This document shows, in pieces, positions 1 to 9,253 of a DNA stretch of 64,000 nt. This stretch comes from Deltaproteobacteria bacterium IMCC39524 (lineage in GTDB: Bacteria; Desulfobacterota; Desulfuromonadia; Desulfuromonadales; BM103), in the NCBI GenBank assembly GCA_029667085.1, contig JARUHJ010000001.1:248001-312000 (forward strand). Direction: 5' to 3'. The translations under genes were made by a program, and so were the position numbers. The notes under the pieces were generated by a model. That model saw only the letters and a program-made list of their open reading frames with translations, was not told the origin of the DNA and ran no database searches. How positions within the stretch are numbered: position 1 is the first letter of the stretch; every line of letters begins with the position of its first letter.

Positions 1-1
1 G

Positions 2-1954
2 CGTGCAGGGCAGGATTTCTTCCCCCTGACCGTAAACTACCAGGAAAAGTTCTATGCCGGCGGGAAAATCCCCGGATCCTTCTTCCGTCGTGAGCGTGGC
101 ACCACCGAGCGCGAGACCTTGATCTGTCGTCTGATCGACCGTCCGATGCGTCCGCTATTCCCTAAAGGTTACATGTTTGAAACCCAACTCATGCCCACCG
201 TCATTTCAGCGGACATGGTCAACGATCCTGACACGATCGCCATGGTTGCAGCTTCAGCAGCCGTTGCTATTTCGGACATTCCTTTCGAAGGGCCGATCGC
301 AGCCGTTCGTGTTGGCCGGGTTGACGGCAAGCTGATTGCCAACCCGACACTCGAGCAGATGGCACAGAGCGATGTCGAAATCGTTGTCTCCGGTTCGAAA
401 GACGCCGTGATGATGGTTGAAGGCGAGTCGGACTTCCTCTCTGAATCAGAAATGCTTGATGCAATCTTCTTCGGCCATGAGTCGTTGCAGCCCCTGATCG
501 ATGCGCAAACCGAGCTGGCCAAACTGGTTGGTCTCGAGAAGCGTGAGTTCATCGTTGCTGAAACCGACGCGGCCCTTGAAGCCAAGGTTGTTGAGTTGGC
601 TGAAGCCAACATCAAGGTTGCTGCCAAGATTCAAACCAAGCAAGAGCGTTATGCTGCTCTTGGCGACAATCGTACCGCAGTCAAGGAAGCCCTTGCTGAA
701 GAGTTTGAAGGTCGTGAAGAAGAGATCAGCGCCATCCTCGGCTCAGTTGAGAAGCGTGTTGTCCGTCAAATGGTTGCTAAAGATCGCGTCCGCATCGACG
801 GTCGTGACATGAGCACCATTCGCCCCATCTCCTGCGAGACAGGCGTTCTGCCACGTTCCCACGGTAGCGCACTCTTCACCCGCGGTGAGACTCAGGCCCT
901 GGTTGCTGCGACTCTCGGCACCAAGGTTGACGAGCAACGTATGGACAATGTCCAGGGCATGGAGTTCAAGAAGTTTATGCTGCACTACAACTTCCCTCCA
1001 TTCTGTGTTGGCGAAACCAGCATGCGTCTCTTCCCCGGCCGTCGTGAGATTGGCCACGGTATGCTTGCAGAGCGCAGCGCTGCTCAGATCCTGCCCAAGC
1101 ATGAAGACTTCCCTTACACGATTCGTATCGTCTCTGACGTTCTCGAGTCGAACGGTTCTTCTTCCATGGCTTCTGTCTGTGGTGCCTCCCTGGCGTTGAT
1201 GGACGCCGGCGTGCCGGTTAAGGAAGCTATCGCCGGTATCGCTATGGGCCTGATCAAGGAAGGCGACGACGTTGCGATCCTTTCCGACATCCTCGGTGAC
1301 GAAGATCACCTCGGCGACATGGACTTCAAGGTTACCGGTTCCGCTGCAGGCATTACAGCTTTGCAGATGGACATCAAGATCTCCGGCGTCACCAAGGAGA
1401 TCATGACCCAGGCGCTGGATCAAGCTAAAGAAGGTCGTATTCACATCCTTGGCGAAATGGCTAAAGCGATCGACGCTCCTCGCGACGATCTCTCCAAGTA
1501 CGCGCCGCGTATTACCAGCATCCGCGTCAAGACCGACCAGGTCCGTACCGTTATCGGTGCTGGCGGCAAGAATGTCCGCGGTGTTATCGAAGCCACAGGC
1601 TGCGCGATCGATATCCAGGACGACGGCACCATCCATATCGCTTCTTCGGACGGCGAGGCCGCCAAGTTGGCGATCAAGATGATCCGTGACCTGATCCAGG
1701 AAGCTGAAGTCGGTAAGCTCTACGAGGGCACCGTCCGCAAGATCATGGAATTCGGCGCCTTTGTGGAAATCTTCCCGGGAACCGATGGTCTCGTTCACAT
1801 CTCTGAGCTTGATAAAGAGCGTGTCCGTGCGGTCACCGATGTCCTGAGCGAAGGGGACAAGGTCCTGGTTAAGTGCATTGGTATTGACAAGCAGGGCAAG
1901 ATCAAGCTGTCCCGCAAAGAAGCTCTCGGTCAGAAAATGCCTGAAGGCGAGTAA
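2..1954 (+). CDS. pnp: Polyribonucleotide nucleotidyltransferase (PNPase), 5'-truncated by window edge
   Basis: PNPase is the phosphorolytic 3'-5' exoribonuclease of mRNA decay. The reading frame is open from base 2, so the gene begins upstream; about 650 codons are present and roughly the first 50-60 residues are missing. The visible part starts in the first RNase PH domain ([20 protein letters not shown], then [13 protein letters not shown]), continues through the helical linker and the second RNase PH domain ([20 protein letters not shown]), and ends with a KH domain whose GxxG loop is GAGGKNVRG (about 1558-1585) and an S1 domain ([20 protein letters not shown], about 1720-1780). The tail after S1 is short. 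An M16 peptidase follows 11 bp downstream, a commonly seen order. An internal TTG at 119 is not the real start. Confidence 0.97.
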   Translation, partial: RAGQDFFPLTVNYQEKFYAGGKIPGSFFRRERGTTERETLICRLIDRPMRPLFPKGYMFETQLMPTVISADMVNDPDTIAMVAASAAVAISDIPFEGPIAAVRVGRVDGKLIANPTLEQMAQSDVEIVVSGSKDAVMMVEGESDFLSESEMLDAIFFGHESLQPLIDAQTELAKLVGLEKREFIVAETDAALEAKVVELAEANIKVAAKIQTKQERYAALGDNRTAVKEALAEEFEGREEEISAILGSVEKRVVRQMVAKDRVRIDGRDMSTIRPISCETGVLPRSHGSALFTRGETQALVAATLGTKVDEQRMDNVQGMEFKKFMLHYNFPPFCVGETSMRLFPGRREIGHGMLAERSAAQILPKHEDFPYTIRIVSDVLESNGSSSMASVCGASLALMDAGVPVKEAIAGIAMGLIKEGDDVAILSDILGDEDHLGDMDFKVTGSAAGITALQMDIKISGVTKEIMTQALDQAKEGRIHILGEMAKAIDAPRDDLSKYAPRITSIRVKTDQVRTVIGAGGKNVRGVIEATGCAIDIQDDGTIHIASSDGEAAKLAIKMIRDLIQEAEVGKLYEGTVRKIMEFGAFVEIFPGTDGLVHISELDKERVRAVTDVLSEGDKVLVKCIGIDKQGKIKLSRKEALGQKMPEGE

Positions 1955-1965
1955 ATGCTAAATAT

Positions 1966-3228
1966 ATGATTCAACGTACCACCCTCAATAATGGCATCCG
2001 GGTGCTTTCCGAGAAAGTGCCCGGGTGCCATTCTGTTTCACTCGGTGTCTGGGTGAACAATGGCTCACGCCATGAACCCGCCGAAATCAGCGGCATCTCC
2101 CACTTTATAGAACATATGCTTTTCAAGGGCACAGACCGGCGCAGTGCGCAGGCTATCGCCCGAGAAGTCGATTCAGTCGGCGGACTCCTCAACGGCTTTA
2201 CCAGTCGTGAATTCAGCTGTTATTTCGTTAAAATCCTCGCTGAGAAGATGCCGATGGCGGTTGATCTGCTCGGTGACCTGATCTGCAATTCCAAATTCGA
2301 TCTCGACGATATTGAAAAAGAACGTCGCGTTATTCTTCAGGAAATCGCCATGATTGACGACAGCCCTGAAGAATCGATCCACGACCAGTTCACCAGCAAC
2401 TTCTGGTCTGGCCACTCTCTGGGCCGGCCCGTGATAGGCACGCCAGAGATTGTTGGTGACATTGACCGCCAGCAGATGCTCGACTTTATGGGGCAAAGAT
2501 ATGTCGGTAAGAATATCTGTGTCGTGGCTGCCGGAAACCTCGATCACGAAGAACTTGTTGCCCTTGTTGAACACTCTCTCAAAAATGTCCCTGAAAAAGG
2601 TGTTCAACAGAAATCTGCTGTCCCGGTTGTTAGCCGCCGGATAGAGGTTGTGAACCGTGACCTTGAGCAGACCCACATTTGTCTGGGAGTTGAAGGCCTG
2701 CCACAAAATCATGAGGACCGGTACGGAACCTACCTGCTCAACACCATCCTAGGCGGCAATATGAGCTCACGGCTATTTCAAAAGGTTCGTGAAGAGCTTG
2801 GTCTTGCCTATTCGGTTTACAGTTATCATCACAATCATTCCGATAGCGGCGCATTTATCGTCTATGCCGGGACCTCAGCAGAGGGCGCTCCACAGGTGAC
2901 ACGTACCATCCTCGATGAACTGACGCGTCTGCGCCATGAGGCGGTCGGATATGATGAATTGCAAAGTGCCAAAGATTATCTGAAGGGCGGCATGCTGCTC
3001 TCTATGGAGAGCATGGACAATCGCATGACCCGCTTAGCCAAGAATGAGCTTTTTTTGCGTAATGTCGGCATCAGCATTGAGGAAAGTGAAGCGATGATTG
3101 ATGCTGTCACTGTTGACCTGGTCCAGTATTTGGCCGAAACTCTTTTTGTAAACGACACGCTTAACCTGCAGGTAACCGGAAGGGTTAAGCGTTCTGATTT
3201 CCCTGATATCGACCTACAGATAGGGTAG
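1966..3228 (+). CDS. M16 family zinc peptidase (processing peptidase-like)
   Basis: 420-residue M16 metallopeptidase. The inverted zinc motif HFIEH is at H46-E49-H50, with the distal glutamate ligand E126 in LQEIAM, 76 residues later as the family expects. The C-terminal half carries the second M16 domain with the R/Y pair region (GGNMSSRLFQKVREELGLAY, about residues 262-282). There is no signal peptide, so it is probably cytoplasmic. The length matches the single-chain bacterial peptidases encoded next to pnp in many bacteria (YmxG/MlpA type). It starts 11 bp after the pnp stop with a purine-rich GAAGGCGAG stretch upstream, so it is probably co-transcribed with pnp. The physiological substrate is unknown. 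Confidence 0.92.
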   Translation: MIQRTTLNNGIRVLSEKVPGCHSVSLGVWVNNGSRHEPAEISGISHFIEHMLFKGTDRRSAQAIAREVDSVGGLLNGFTSREFSCYFVKILAEKMPMAVDLLGDLICNSKFDLDDIEKERRVILQEIAMIDDSPEESIHDQFTSNFWSGHSLGRPVIGTPEIVGDIDRQQMLDFMGQRYVGKNICVVAAGNLDHEELVALVEHSLKNVPEKGVQQKSAVPVVSRRIEVVNRDLEQTHICLGVEGLPQNHEDRYGTYLLNTILGGNMSSRLFQKVREELGLAYSVYSYHHNHSDSGAFIVYAGTSAEGAPQVTRTILDELTRLRHEAVGYDELQSAKDYLKGGMLLSMESMDNRMTRLAKNELFLRNVGISIEESEAMIDAVTVDLVQYLAETLFVNDTLNLQVTGRVKRSDFPDIDLQIG

Positions 3229-3263
3229 GGCAGCTTTAAGGGTGTAAGATGTAAGCTGTAAGC

Positions 3264-3319
3264 TGAGAACTGAGAACTGAGAGCTGAGAGCTGAGAGCTG
3301 AGAGTTGAGAGTTGAGAGC
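3264..3319 (+). repeat. Heptamer tandem repeat TGAGARY, 8 copies
   Basis: Eight head-to-tail 7-bp units (TGAGAAC x2, TGAGAGC x3, TGAGAGT x2, TGAGAGC) form a purine-rich strand just after the M16 peptidase stop. No open frame or promoter goes with it. It looks like a slipped-strand expansion, and copy number could vary between strains. Confidence 0.9.
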
Positions 3320-3344
3320 TATTGGGCCTTATCCTTTTTTTATG

Positions 3345-3601
3345 TGGTTATCTACTTCACTCAACTAACTTATCGAGGTTAGCAGGCAACCATTTTATCC
3401 TTACAAATCAAGAGGTTTTAAGATCAAAAGAAATATTAATAACAGGGATAGGCAGGATAAAAAGGATAAAGTCAAAATCTTCGGAGTGTGGAGAAACCAC
3501 TAATGTTTGTTTCTTATGGTTTTATCCTATACATCCTGTATATCCCTGTTCAAAAAAAGTTTAAGACCCTATGGCTATTTGTGGAGCGAAGTAGATAACC
3601 A
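3345..3601. mobile_element. MITE-like element with 18-bp terminal inverted repeats
   Basis: The ends are an inverted repeat: TGGTTATCTACTTCACTC at 3345-3362 and its reverse complement, with one mismatch, at 3584-3601. Nested inside is a second 30-bp imperfect inverted repeat (3441-3470 against 3521-3550) built on AACAGGGATA..CAGGAT..GGATAAA. The 257-bp unit has no convincing gene; an 80-codon frame inside has no ribosome site or family match. The structure suggests a non-autonomous mobile element or REP-type palindromic repeat. It fills the gap of about 400 bp between the peptidase and dut. Confidence 0.65.
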
Positions 3602-3628
3602 GATTTTTTAAATGCATTTGAGGGGCTT

Positions 3629-4078
3629 ATGATTCAAGTCAAAGTCAAAAAACTACATCCAGCCGCAATAATCCCAGGCTACATGACCGAGCATGCCGCA
3701 GGTATGGACCTGTGCACTGTGATTGAGTCTCCGTTATCCCTTGCCCCCGGTGAGCGCACTCTTTTGCCAACCGGGCTGGCTATGGAGATCCCTCCCGGCT
3801 TTGAAGGCCAGGTTCGTCCACGATCCGGATTGGCCCTGAAAAAGGGTATTGCTCTCGTTAATTCGCCCGGCACCATCGACGCGGATTACCGCGGTGAAAT
3901 TGGTATTATTATCATCAACCATGGCTCAGAACCGGTTGAGTTTCAACCCGGTGACCGTGTCGCACAGTTGATTATCGCTCCGGTTACCCAGGCGGCCCTC
4001 GTTGAAGCCTCTGAGTTGAATGATTCAACGCGTAACTCAGGCGGGTTCGGACATACGGGAGTCAACGGCAAGTCATGA
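3629..4078 (+). CDS. dut: dUTP diphosphatase
   Basis: 149-residue trimeric dUTPase, hydrolysing dUTP to dUMP and PPi to keep uracil out of DNA and to feed thymidylate synthesis. All five motifs are visible: AGMDL (24-28), PRSG (64-67), [10 protein letters not shown] (81-90, with the catalytic aspartate and base-binding region), PGDRVAQ (107-113) and the C-terminal P-loop-like [10 protein letters not shown] (135-144). The start ATG follows a GAGGGG ribosome site. Its stop overlaps the start of the DUF493 gene by 4 bp (ATGA), so the two are translationally coupled. Confidence 0.97.
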   Translation: MIQVKVKKLHPAAIIPGYMTEHAAGMDLCTVIESPLSLAPGERTLLPTGLAMEIPPGFEGQVRPRSGLALKKGIALVNSPGTIDADYRGEIGIIIINHGSEPVEFQPGDRVAQLIIAPVTQAALVEASELNDSTRNSGGFGHTGVNGKS

Positions 4079-4353
4079 TTCCCTCTGATTCTTCACAGGA
4101 GCTGATTAAGTTCCCCTGTCACTTTGAGTTCAAGGCGTTTGGCCCCGGTGGAGAGGGCAGCTCTTTCTTTAGCCAGGTAGAATCTGCTGTCGCCAAGGTT
4201 GTTCAGGTCTCCCGACAGGCCATGAAGACACGTCCAAGCTCTGCAGGTAAGTACCAATGCGTCAGCGTCCTGGTGACCTTGCAGAATCGCACACAGATGG
4301 AAGAAGTTTACGCTCAACTGCGGAAAATTGATGGTTTGAAATATTTGTTGTAG
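4075..4353 (+). CDS. DUF493 (YbeD-like) domain protein
   Basis: 92-residue cytoplasmic protein. The pattern [12 protein letters not shown] near the N-terminus, with a conserved alpha/beta ACT-like layout ending in [14 protein letters not shown], matches the DUF493/YbeD family. In Enterobacteria the ybeD gene sits near lipoate genes, but no molecular role is established. Here it is coupled to dut through an ATGA overlap. Function cannot be assigned beyond family. Confidence 0.85.
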   Translation: MIPSDSSQELIKFPCHFEFKAFGPGGEGSSFFSQVESAVAKVVQVSRQAMKTRPSSAGKYQCVSVLVTLQNRTQMEEVYAQLRKIDGLKYLL

Positions 4354-4392
4354 TCTGTTTCCGTTGTACTGCCACTCAATGAGGAGAGGGTT

Positions 4393-5007
4393 ATGCTACT
4401 TCATGTCAATCCCGACAATCCCCAGGGACGCCTTATCGATCGTATTGTTGAAACCCTGAAGCAGGGTGGGCTGATTGCTTACCCAACAGATACGACCTAC
4501 GGTATCGGCTGCAATATCTTCAATAGCCGCGGTATCAAGAACATTTACAAGATCAAGCAGCGAGAATCTCGCAAACCATTCTCATTTATCTGCGCTGACC
4601 TCTCAGACGCAGCCAATTATGCTCACGTCAGTAATTTTGCTTTCAAGATTATGAAGCGTCACCTGCCGGGTCCCTATACTTTCGTACTGGAGGCAACCCG
4701 CATCGTCCCCGATAGTCTGACGACCCGTCAGAAGACCGTCGGTATCCGTATTCCTGACGATGAGATCGCGATGGCGATCGTGCGCGAGCTCGGTCACCCC
4801 CTGGTTACGACCAGCGCGAACCTTACCGGAGAAACACCCTTGCACGACCCGCAAGAGATCGATACGATCATGGGTAAACAGCTGGATATCGTTATTGACG
4901 GTGGCATACGATATGGCGACCCTTCAACTGTTATCAGCTTGATTGGCGACCGTATCGAAGTCTTACGCGAAGGCTGCGGTGATATCTCCTGGATAGACCA
5001 ACTATGA
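4393..5007 (+). CDS. Sua5/YciO/YrdC-family protein (L-threonylcarbamoyladenylate synthase type)
   Basis: 204 residues of a YrdC-like fold. The signature IAYPTDTTYGIGCNIFNSRG (about 29-48) and KQRESRKPFSFICADLSD form the nucleotide/threonine pocket. PLVTTSANLTGETPLHDP (about 136-153) is the conserved SAN region. The family makes threonylcarbamoyl-AMP for tRNA t6A37, but the YciO branch, which this length and the DTTYGIGCNIF pattern resemble, may not complement TsaC. The call is therefore family level. A GAGGAGAGG ribosome site precedes the start, and the stop overlaps the start of the PDZ gene (ATGA). Confidence 0.88.
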   Translation: MLLHVNPDNPQGRLIDRIVETLKQGGLIAYPTDTTYGIGCNIFNSRGIKNIYKIKQRESRKPFSFICADLSDAANYAHVSNFAFKIMKRHLPGPYTFVLEATRIVPDSLTTRQKTVGIRIPDDEIAMAIVRELGHPLVTTSANLTGETPLHDPQEIDTIMGKQLDIVIDGGIRYGDPSTVISLIGDRIEVLREGCGDISWIDQL

Positions 5008-5411
5008 ACCCTTTTGTTGCCTTCTTGCTGCTGGGATTGTTTCTCCTGGTGCCAGTCACGAGTGTCTCTGCGGAAGAGCAGAGGTTTGGTGGCGTCGGCC
5101 TGCAAGTTGTCCCGACTATCACAGGTGAGCTTGTGGTGCTGAATGTTCTTGAGGAGACGCCTGCGTCAGAAAAAGGTGTCTTGCCAGGTGACCTGATATT
5201 TCAGGTTGATGATTTTCCTTTGCAGGGAAGTGACTTTGGTGTGGTTGTTTCGGAGCACCTTTGGGGGCCGGTCGACAGCCAGGTTGAAATCTTCTATCGC
5301 CGTCCTGGTATCGCCGGTGTCAGCCGGGTCGTACTCAAACGTTCTTCCCTTGATCCACGTCTAACCGTTACGCCGGCCGCGCAAAACGGTTCAATGAAAA
5401 GCGCAGAATAA
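5004..5411 (+). CDS. Secreted single-PDZ domain protein
   Basis: 135 residues. The N-terminus MNPFVAFLLLGLFLLVPVTSVSA is a Sec signal peptide. The rest is one PDZ domain (VLEETPASEKGVLPGDLIFQ, carboxylate-binding GVLPGD region). No protease domain is present, so it would act as a periplasmic peptide-binding or adaptor module. It is translationally coupled to the YciO-like gene (4-bp overlap) and is followed 2 bp later by the next gene. The partner is unknown. Confidence 0.78.
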   Translation: MNPFVAFLLLGLFLLVPVTSVSAEEQRFGGVGLQVVPTITGELVVLNVLEETPASEKGVLPGDLIFQVDDFPLQGSDFGVVVSEHLWGPVDSQVEIFYRRPGIAGVSRVVLKRSSLDPRLTVTPAAQNGSMKSAE

Positions 5412-5413
5412 TC

Positions 5414-5809
5414 ATGACAATGCAGAAAGAGATCACAGTTGTGCTTTACGGTTGTCATCTTACCAACAATGAGTGGTCACCAGACGTTGATTTTGGCGCA
5501 ATTGATGGGTTTGTTGAGAAACTTAGTACTGACCTATCAACCCTCGGAATTACAGTCAGTTACCGTGAAGAACTTGACACTCTACTTGAAGTTAAGGGCT
5601 ACGGTGACATGTTGAATCTTATCCGCCTGCGTTCCCCCAAAGACAGCATCGGCAACCTTTGCCTCGGACACATTATCGGCCAGAGTAATGATTGTGATTT
5701 CTTCGAAGATATCCGTCGTGGTGTCTCCCGAATTGCCTTTGCCCCCGAGATGATTGAACCGGAAGGAAGCAACAAGGTGGTTTGCCACAACTGCGGGTGT
5801 GGATGTTGA
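5414..5809 (+). CDS. Uncharacterised protein with C-terminal CxxCGCGC
   Basis: 131-residue soluble protein with no signal peptide or membrane segment and no family I recognise. It has scattered cysteines (YGCHL near residue 14, NLCLG, SNDCDF) and ends in HNCGCGC, a compact cluster of four cysteines that could bind zinc or an iron-sulfur centre. It starts 2 bp after the PDZ gene, so it is the last gene of the dut-DUF493-yciO-PDZ run, ending before the hairpin at 5885. The start could be either of the two ATGs at 5414 and 5420. Confidence 0.7.
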   Translation: MTMQKEITVVLYGCHLTNNEWSPDVDFGAIDGFVEKLSTDLSTLGITVSYREELDTLLEVKGYGDMLNLIRLRSPKDSIGNLCLGHIIGQSNDCDFFEDIRRGVSRIAFAPEMIEPEGSNKVVCHNCGCGC

Positions 5810-5884
5810 TTTAAATGGCAAGTAGGACAGACGAGGTTCAATCGGAGAGCAAGCTCCGGCTGAAACTTTTTTAGTGGTGCAACT

Positions 5885-5915
5885 ATGGCCGCCTTTCACA
5901 AGGCGGCCATTTTTA
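5885..5915. terminator. Intrinsic terminator between convergent operons
   Basis: TGGCCGCCTT at 5886-5895 pairs perfectly with AAGGCGGCCA at 5900-5909 around a TCAC loop, followed by ATTTTTATAG. It lies between the plus-strand 131-residue gene and the minus-strand tctA, so it can serve both. The stem resembles the GGCCACC hairpins elsewhere in the window but lacks their conserved flanks. Confidence 0.85.
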
Positions 5916-5938
5916 TAGTCTTTTCTATGTAATTTCAG

Positions 5939-7480
5939 CTAGCTTTCTGAAAGGGTCTTATTCGTGTTGTTGCGCCTGGAGGCGATAAACGAACGTAGCA
6001 TCGGGAAAAACAGAATAAACAGGGTGGCCAGGTTGATTCCGAGAGTCAGTGGCCGTTCCCACATAAAACTGATCGACTCATCGTAGATTAACAGTGCACG
6101 GCGCAGGTTGTCTTCCATCAATCCGCCGAGGATAAAGCCGAGTAACAGCGGAGCCATCGGGAAATTCATCAGGCGCAAAGCCATGGCAGCAACGCAGAAG
6201 AGAACCATCATCAGAATGTCAAAATCGTTGAAGGTGACCAGGTAGACTCCCATCAGAGAGAAGAACAGGATCATCGGTACCATCAGGTTGCGCGGGATGG
6301 CCAGGAGCCTTGCAAAGTAGGGGATCAGCGGCAGGTTGAGAATCAACAGAAAGATGTTGCCCAGGTACATCGACATGATGACACCCCAGAAAACCTCGGG
6401 GCTTTCGGTAAACATGCGCGGGCCCGGCTCAATGCCGTAGGCGATCAGCGCGCCGAGCATGACCGCGGTGGTTCCTGAACCGGGAATGCCGAGGCAGAGC
6501 AGTGGGACAAAGGATCCGGAGCTGGCGGCATTATTGCCTGCTTCAGGTGCTGCCAGACCGATCAAGCTGCCCTTCCCGAAGTTCTCCCGGTCCGCCGGCT
6601 TTGCGATGTTTCGCTCCATGCCGTAGGCCATGAAGGAGCCCAGTGTTGCTCCTGCGCCGGGCAGAACACCAATGATAAAGCCGAGTAGTGAGGAGCGGCC
6701 AATGGTCGGTGCGATTTGTTTGAACTCCTTTTTGGTTACTTTCAGACTCTTGAAACCGATCATTTTCGGCTTGAGACTGTCCGACGACTCATCTCGTTTG
6801 AGGACAATCGATAGTGCTTCGGTCAGAGCAAAGGTCGCCATCGCCAGCAACAGGAATTCGATACCGTCAAGCAGCTCCAGTGAACCGAAAGTGAAACGCT
6901 GCACCCCTGAAGTCTGGTCGGTGCCGACCGTAGCCAGCATCAGGCCCAGGACAACCATTAAGAGCGCTTTTAAGACACCTCCTCGACCTGCAAACGCCGA
7001 TACCGCTGTAAGGCCAAGAATCATCAGCGCAAAGTAGTCCGCCGATTGGAAGCTAGTCGCTACGCTGGCCAGCATCGGCGCAAAAAACATCAGCATGATG
7101 ACCGAGATGGTTCCTCCGGAGAAAGATGCATAAGCAGCTATCGCCAATGCCTTGCCCGGGTAGCCCTGGCGCGCCAAAGGGTAGCCGTCGAGCGCTGTGG
7201 CTACTGTCGCAGCCTCACCTGGAGCATTGATCAGGATTGACGAGGTCGAACCACCAAAAATGGCTCCATAGTAGACACCGGCCAACAGTACCATCCCGGT
7301 AGAGGGCTCTAATCCGTAGGTCACGGGAATCATCAGTGCGACCGCAGTGATGGGTCCCAAACCCGGCAACATGCCAATCAGGCTGCCCATAAAGCAACCA
7401 AACAGGACCATGCCAATATTCATCGGGATCATCGTGGTGCTGATCCCGGTAAGCATGCCGTTAATCATTCCATCCCACAT
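5939..7480 (-). CDS. tctA: Tripartite tricarboxylate transporter, large permease (TctA family)
   Basis: 513-residue polytopic membrane protein, the 12-TM permease of a TTT transporter that imports a carboxylate (citrate-like or other) with Na+/H+. The TctA hallmarks are MLPGLGPITAVALMIPVTYG (about 38-57) and GVYYGAIFGGSTSSILINAP (about 68-87), and the second inverted half has GVLPGAGATLGSFMAYG. The start codon overlaps the stop of tctB by one base (TAATG), so the two are coupled. The gene order C-B-A is the usual one. The substrate cannot be read from the sequence. Confidence 0.95.
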   Translation of the reverse strand: MWDGMINGMLTGISTTMIPMNIGMVLFGCFMGSLIGMLPGLGPITAVALMIPVTYGLEPSTGMVLLAGVYYGAIFGGSTSSILINAPGEAATVATALDGYPLARQGYPGKALAIAAYASFSGGTISVIMLMFFAPMLASVATSFQSADYFALMILGLTAVSAFAGRGGVLKALLMVVLGLMLATVGTDQTSGVQRFTFGSLELLDGIEFLLLAMATFALTEALSIVLKRDESSDSLKPKMIGFKSLKVTKKEFKQIAPTIGRSSLLGFIIGVLPGAGATLGSFMAYGMERNIAKPADRENFGKGSLIGLAAPEAGNNAASSGSFVPLLCLGIPGSGTTAVMLGALIAYGIEPGPRMFTESPEVFWGVIMSMYLGNIFLLILNLPLIPYFARLLAIPRNLMVPMILFFSLMGVYLVTFNDFDILMMVLFCVAAMALRLMNFPMAPLLLGFILGGLMEDNLRRALLIYDESISFMWERPLTLGINLATLFILFFPMLRSFIASRRNNTNKTLSES

Positions 7481-7959
7481 TATAAAACCCCCAAGGTGTA
7501 GAAGAGTTCACCCGGTGCAATGTAAACACCGAGCAGGGACGACATGACGAACCAGAGCAGGATGACCAGTGGTATTGAGGCCAGCAGCATTCTTTTGATC
7601 CGACGTTCGCCAAGAATGTAGAAACCGCACAATAAAAAGAGTATCGAGGAGATGATAAACCCGAGCCACTTCATAAGCATTCCGTAGAAGATCATTCCAA
7701 TGACCAGCAGAATTGCTGTTTTCCAATCCATGCCACGGGTCTCCTCTTTGAGGGAGCGCTTGCCAGCAGGGTCAGCTGTCGGCATCACCAGAATCAGCAA
7801 CGCAATAATCATCCCCAACACCGCCAGCGCGTAGGGCATGGTTCGCGAGGTGAAGAATTCGTTCTGGGCCATGAAGCTTAAGGGTATTTTGAGTGCAAGC
7901 GACCCGTAGGCCATTGAGAAGAGCAGCATAACCAGCGCTCCTACCTTTTCCCGTGCCAT
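7480..7959 (-). CDS. tctB: Tripartite tricarboxylate transporter, small permease (TctB family)
   Basis: 159 residues with four predicted membrane segments (about 9-25, 38-58, 82-117, 126-150) and the pattern MKWLGFIISSILFLLCGFYI typical of TctB. It partners TctA in the inner membrane. It lies 78 bp after tctC and is coupled to tctA. A GC-rich hairpin in the tctC-tctB gap probably reduces read-through or stabilises the tctC message. Confidence 0.9.
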   Translation of the reverse strand: MAREKVGALVMLLFSMAYGSLALKIPLSFMAQNEFFTSRTMPYALAVLGMIIALLILVMPTADPAGKRSLKEETRGMDWKTAILLVIGMIFYGMLMKWLGFIISSILFLLCGFYILGERRIKRMLLASIPLVILLWFVMSSLLGVYIAPGELFYTLGVL

Positions 7960-7986
7960 GAAAAAACCTTTCTTGCTGTGACCCTT

Positions 7987-8011
7987 GGCCTCCCCCTGTC
8001 ACGGGGAGGCC
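7987..8011 (-). promoter_or_regulatory. Intercistronic hairpin between tctC and tctB
   Basis: GGCCTCCCC (7987-7995) and GGGGAGGCC (8003-8011) form a perfect 9-bp stem with a 7-base loop. On the minus strand no T-run follows, so it is not a classic terminator. Such hairpins after the binding-protein gene usually protect the upstream mRNA, giving more TctC than permease. That role is inference. Confidence 0.6.
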
Positions 8012-8037
8012 AACAGTCTCTGTCGTAGGCGTTTTTT

Positions 8038-9021
8038 TTATTGAATAAAGCCAAGCTCGCGCATCATTTCGCCGATCGCTTTTTCCTGGCCTTCGAGGAA
8101 GGAGGTAAACTCGGCACCTGGCTTATAAAGATCCTGCCAACCGCGCTTGTTGCGGATATCTTCCCACTCAGGGGTAGCGTACATCTTCTTCAGTACGTCG
8201 CGATAGGTTTGAGCCTTGGCTTCCGGAAGGCCCGGAGCGCCGAAGAACCCACGCCAGTTGGCGAAGGTTACATCGACACCTGATTCTTTAACGGTTGGAA
8301 CGTCGGGGGCCTGGGAGAGACGCTCATCAGAGGTCACAGCGAGAATGCGTACTTGACCCTGATTGGCAAGGCCAAGAGCTTCACCGAAACCGGTCGAAAG
8401 AACCTGGGTGTCACCGGAAAGGAGGCCAGCCATAGCTTTGCCACCAGCATCGTAAGGAACGTAGACCAGTTTTAAAGGATCGGCGCCGGCGCCCTTGACG
8501 ATCATTGCCGGTACCAAGTGGTCCATACTGCCTTTAACCGAACCACCGGCCATTTTGACTGAGCGTGGGTCTTTTTTGAAGTCGGCAAGAACTTGCTCAA
8601 GTGTCTGATATTTGGAATCCTTCGCAACCACCAATGCCGCATAGTCAGCAATGACTGAAGAAATCGGAGTCAGGTCACGGAACGATTGCGGAAACACTCC
8701 TGTCAACGAACGGATAATAATAGGCGTCGAGTTGACCAGCATTGTGCCTTGCTGCCTCTCTGCTGTACTGATCAGGTGATTCAGGGCTTTACCGCCACCA
8801 CCACCTGACATGTTTTCAAACGAGGCTTGCTTCACTAATCCGGAATCGAGCAACGCCTTGCCGACGCCACGGGCTGTGCCATCCCAGCCACCACCGGCCC
8901 CGCCAGGGATCAGGAAGTGAAGTTCTTCAACTTCGGCAGCAGCAAAGCTGGTGTTTACAGGTAGCCCCATGCAGACCACTGCCAGCAGAATCAGTGATCG
9001 TCCAATCCATCGTTTTTTCAT
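8038..9021 (-). CDS. tctC: Tripartite tricarboxylate transporter substrate-binding protein (TctC/Bug family)
   Basis: 327-residue periplasmic receptor. An N-terminal Sec signal (about residues 1-28, ending NTSFAAA) is followed by the Bug fold; typical stretches are LHFLIPGGAGGGWDGTARGV and ENMSGGGGGKALNHL. It would capture the carboxylate and deliver it to TctAB. I choose the second ATG (9019-9021), because AAGGAG lies six bases upstream of it but directly abuts the first ATG two codons earlier. The divergent sensor kinase suggests substrate-induced expression. Confidence 0.93.
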   Translation of the reverse strand: MKKRWIGRSLILLAVVCMGLPVNTSFAAAEVEELHFLIPGGAGGGWDGTARGVGKALLDSGLVKQASFENMSGGGGGKALNHLISTAERQQGTMLVNSTPIIIRSLTGVFPQSFRDLTPISSVIADYAALVVAKDSKYQTLEQVLADFKKDPRSVKMAGGSVKGSMDHLVPAMIVKGAGADPLKLVYVPYDAGGKAMAGLLSGDTQVLSTGFGEALGLANQGQVRILAVTSDERLSQAPDVPTVKESGVDVTFANWRGFFGAPGLPEAKAQTYRDVLKKMYATPEWEDIRNKRGWQDLYKPGAEFTSFLEGQEKAIGEMMRELGFIQ

Positions 9022-9033
9022 TGTCATCTCCTT

Positions 9034-9253
9034 AAATTAATCAAGGGGCGGCATCATTGCCGAAAGGGTTTAAGTGAGTAATTGTTTTAGGACAGGTTTT
9101 TTACCTGACGTATACGTATTTTAGCAACTGCTAGAACACTGTAAAGAATTGCACCATAATGATTTTTTGATGCATAAAAACCATTTTGGCTATTCTGTTC
9201 ACACAGTTTTCAGGTTATGATTTAATTTAATCTTTTCAGATGGATAGAGATCT
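9034..9253. promoter_or_regulatory. Divergent promoter region between tctCBA and its two-component system
   Basis: This 220-bp AT-rich intergenic region separates tctC (minus) from the sensor kinase (plus). It must hold both promoters and probably the response-regulator site. Candidate sequences are the near-palindrome ACGTATACGTAT (9108-9119) and AT-rich blocks near 9215-9235. I could not fix a -10/-35 pair with confidence. Confidence 0.5.

Noticed and set aside
743-1798. 351-codon minus-strand frame inside pnp
   Set aside because: It is antisense to a clearly conserved PNPase, has no ribosome site and no recognisable domain.
3322-3564. 80-codon plus-strand frame after the M16 peptidase
   Set aside because: It runs through the nested inverted repeats of the MITE-like element, with no ribosome site or recognisable protein pattern.
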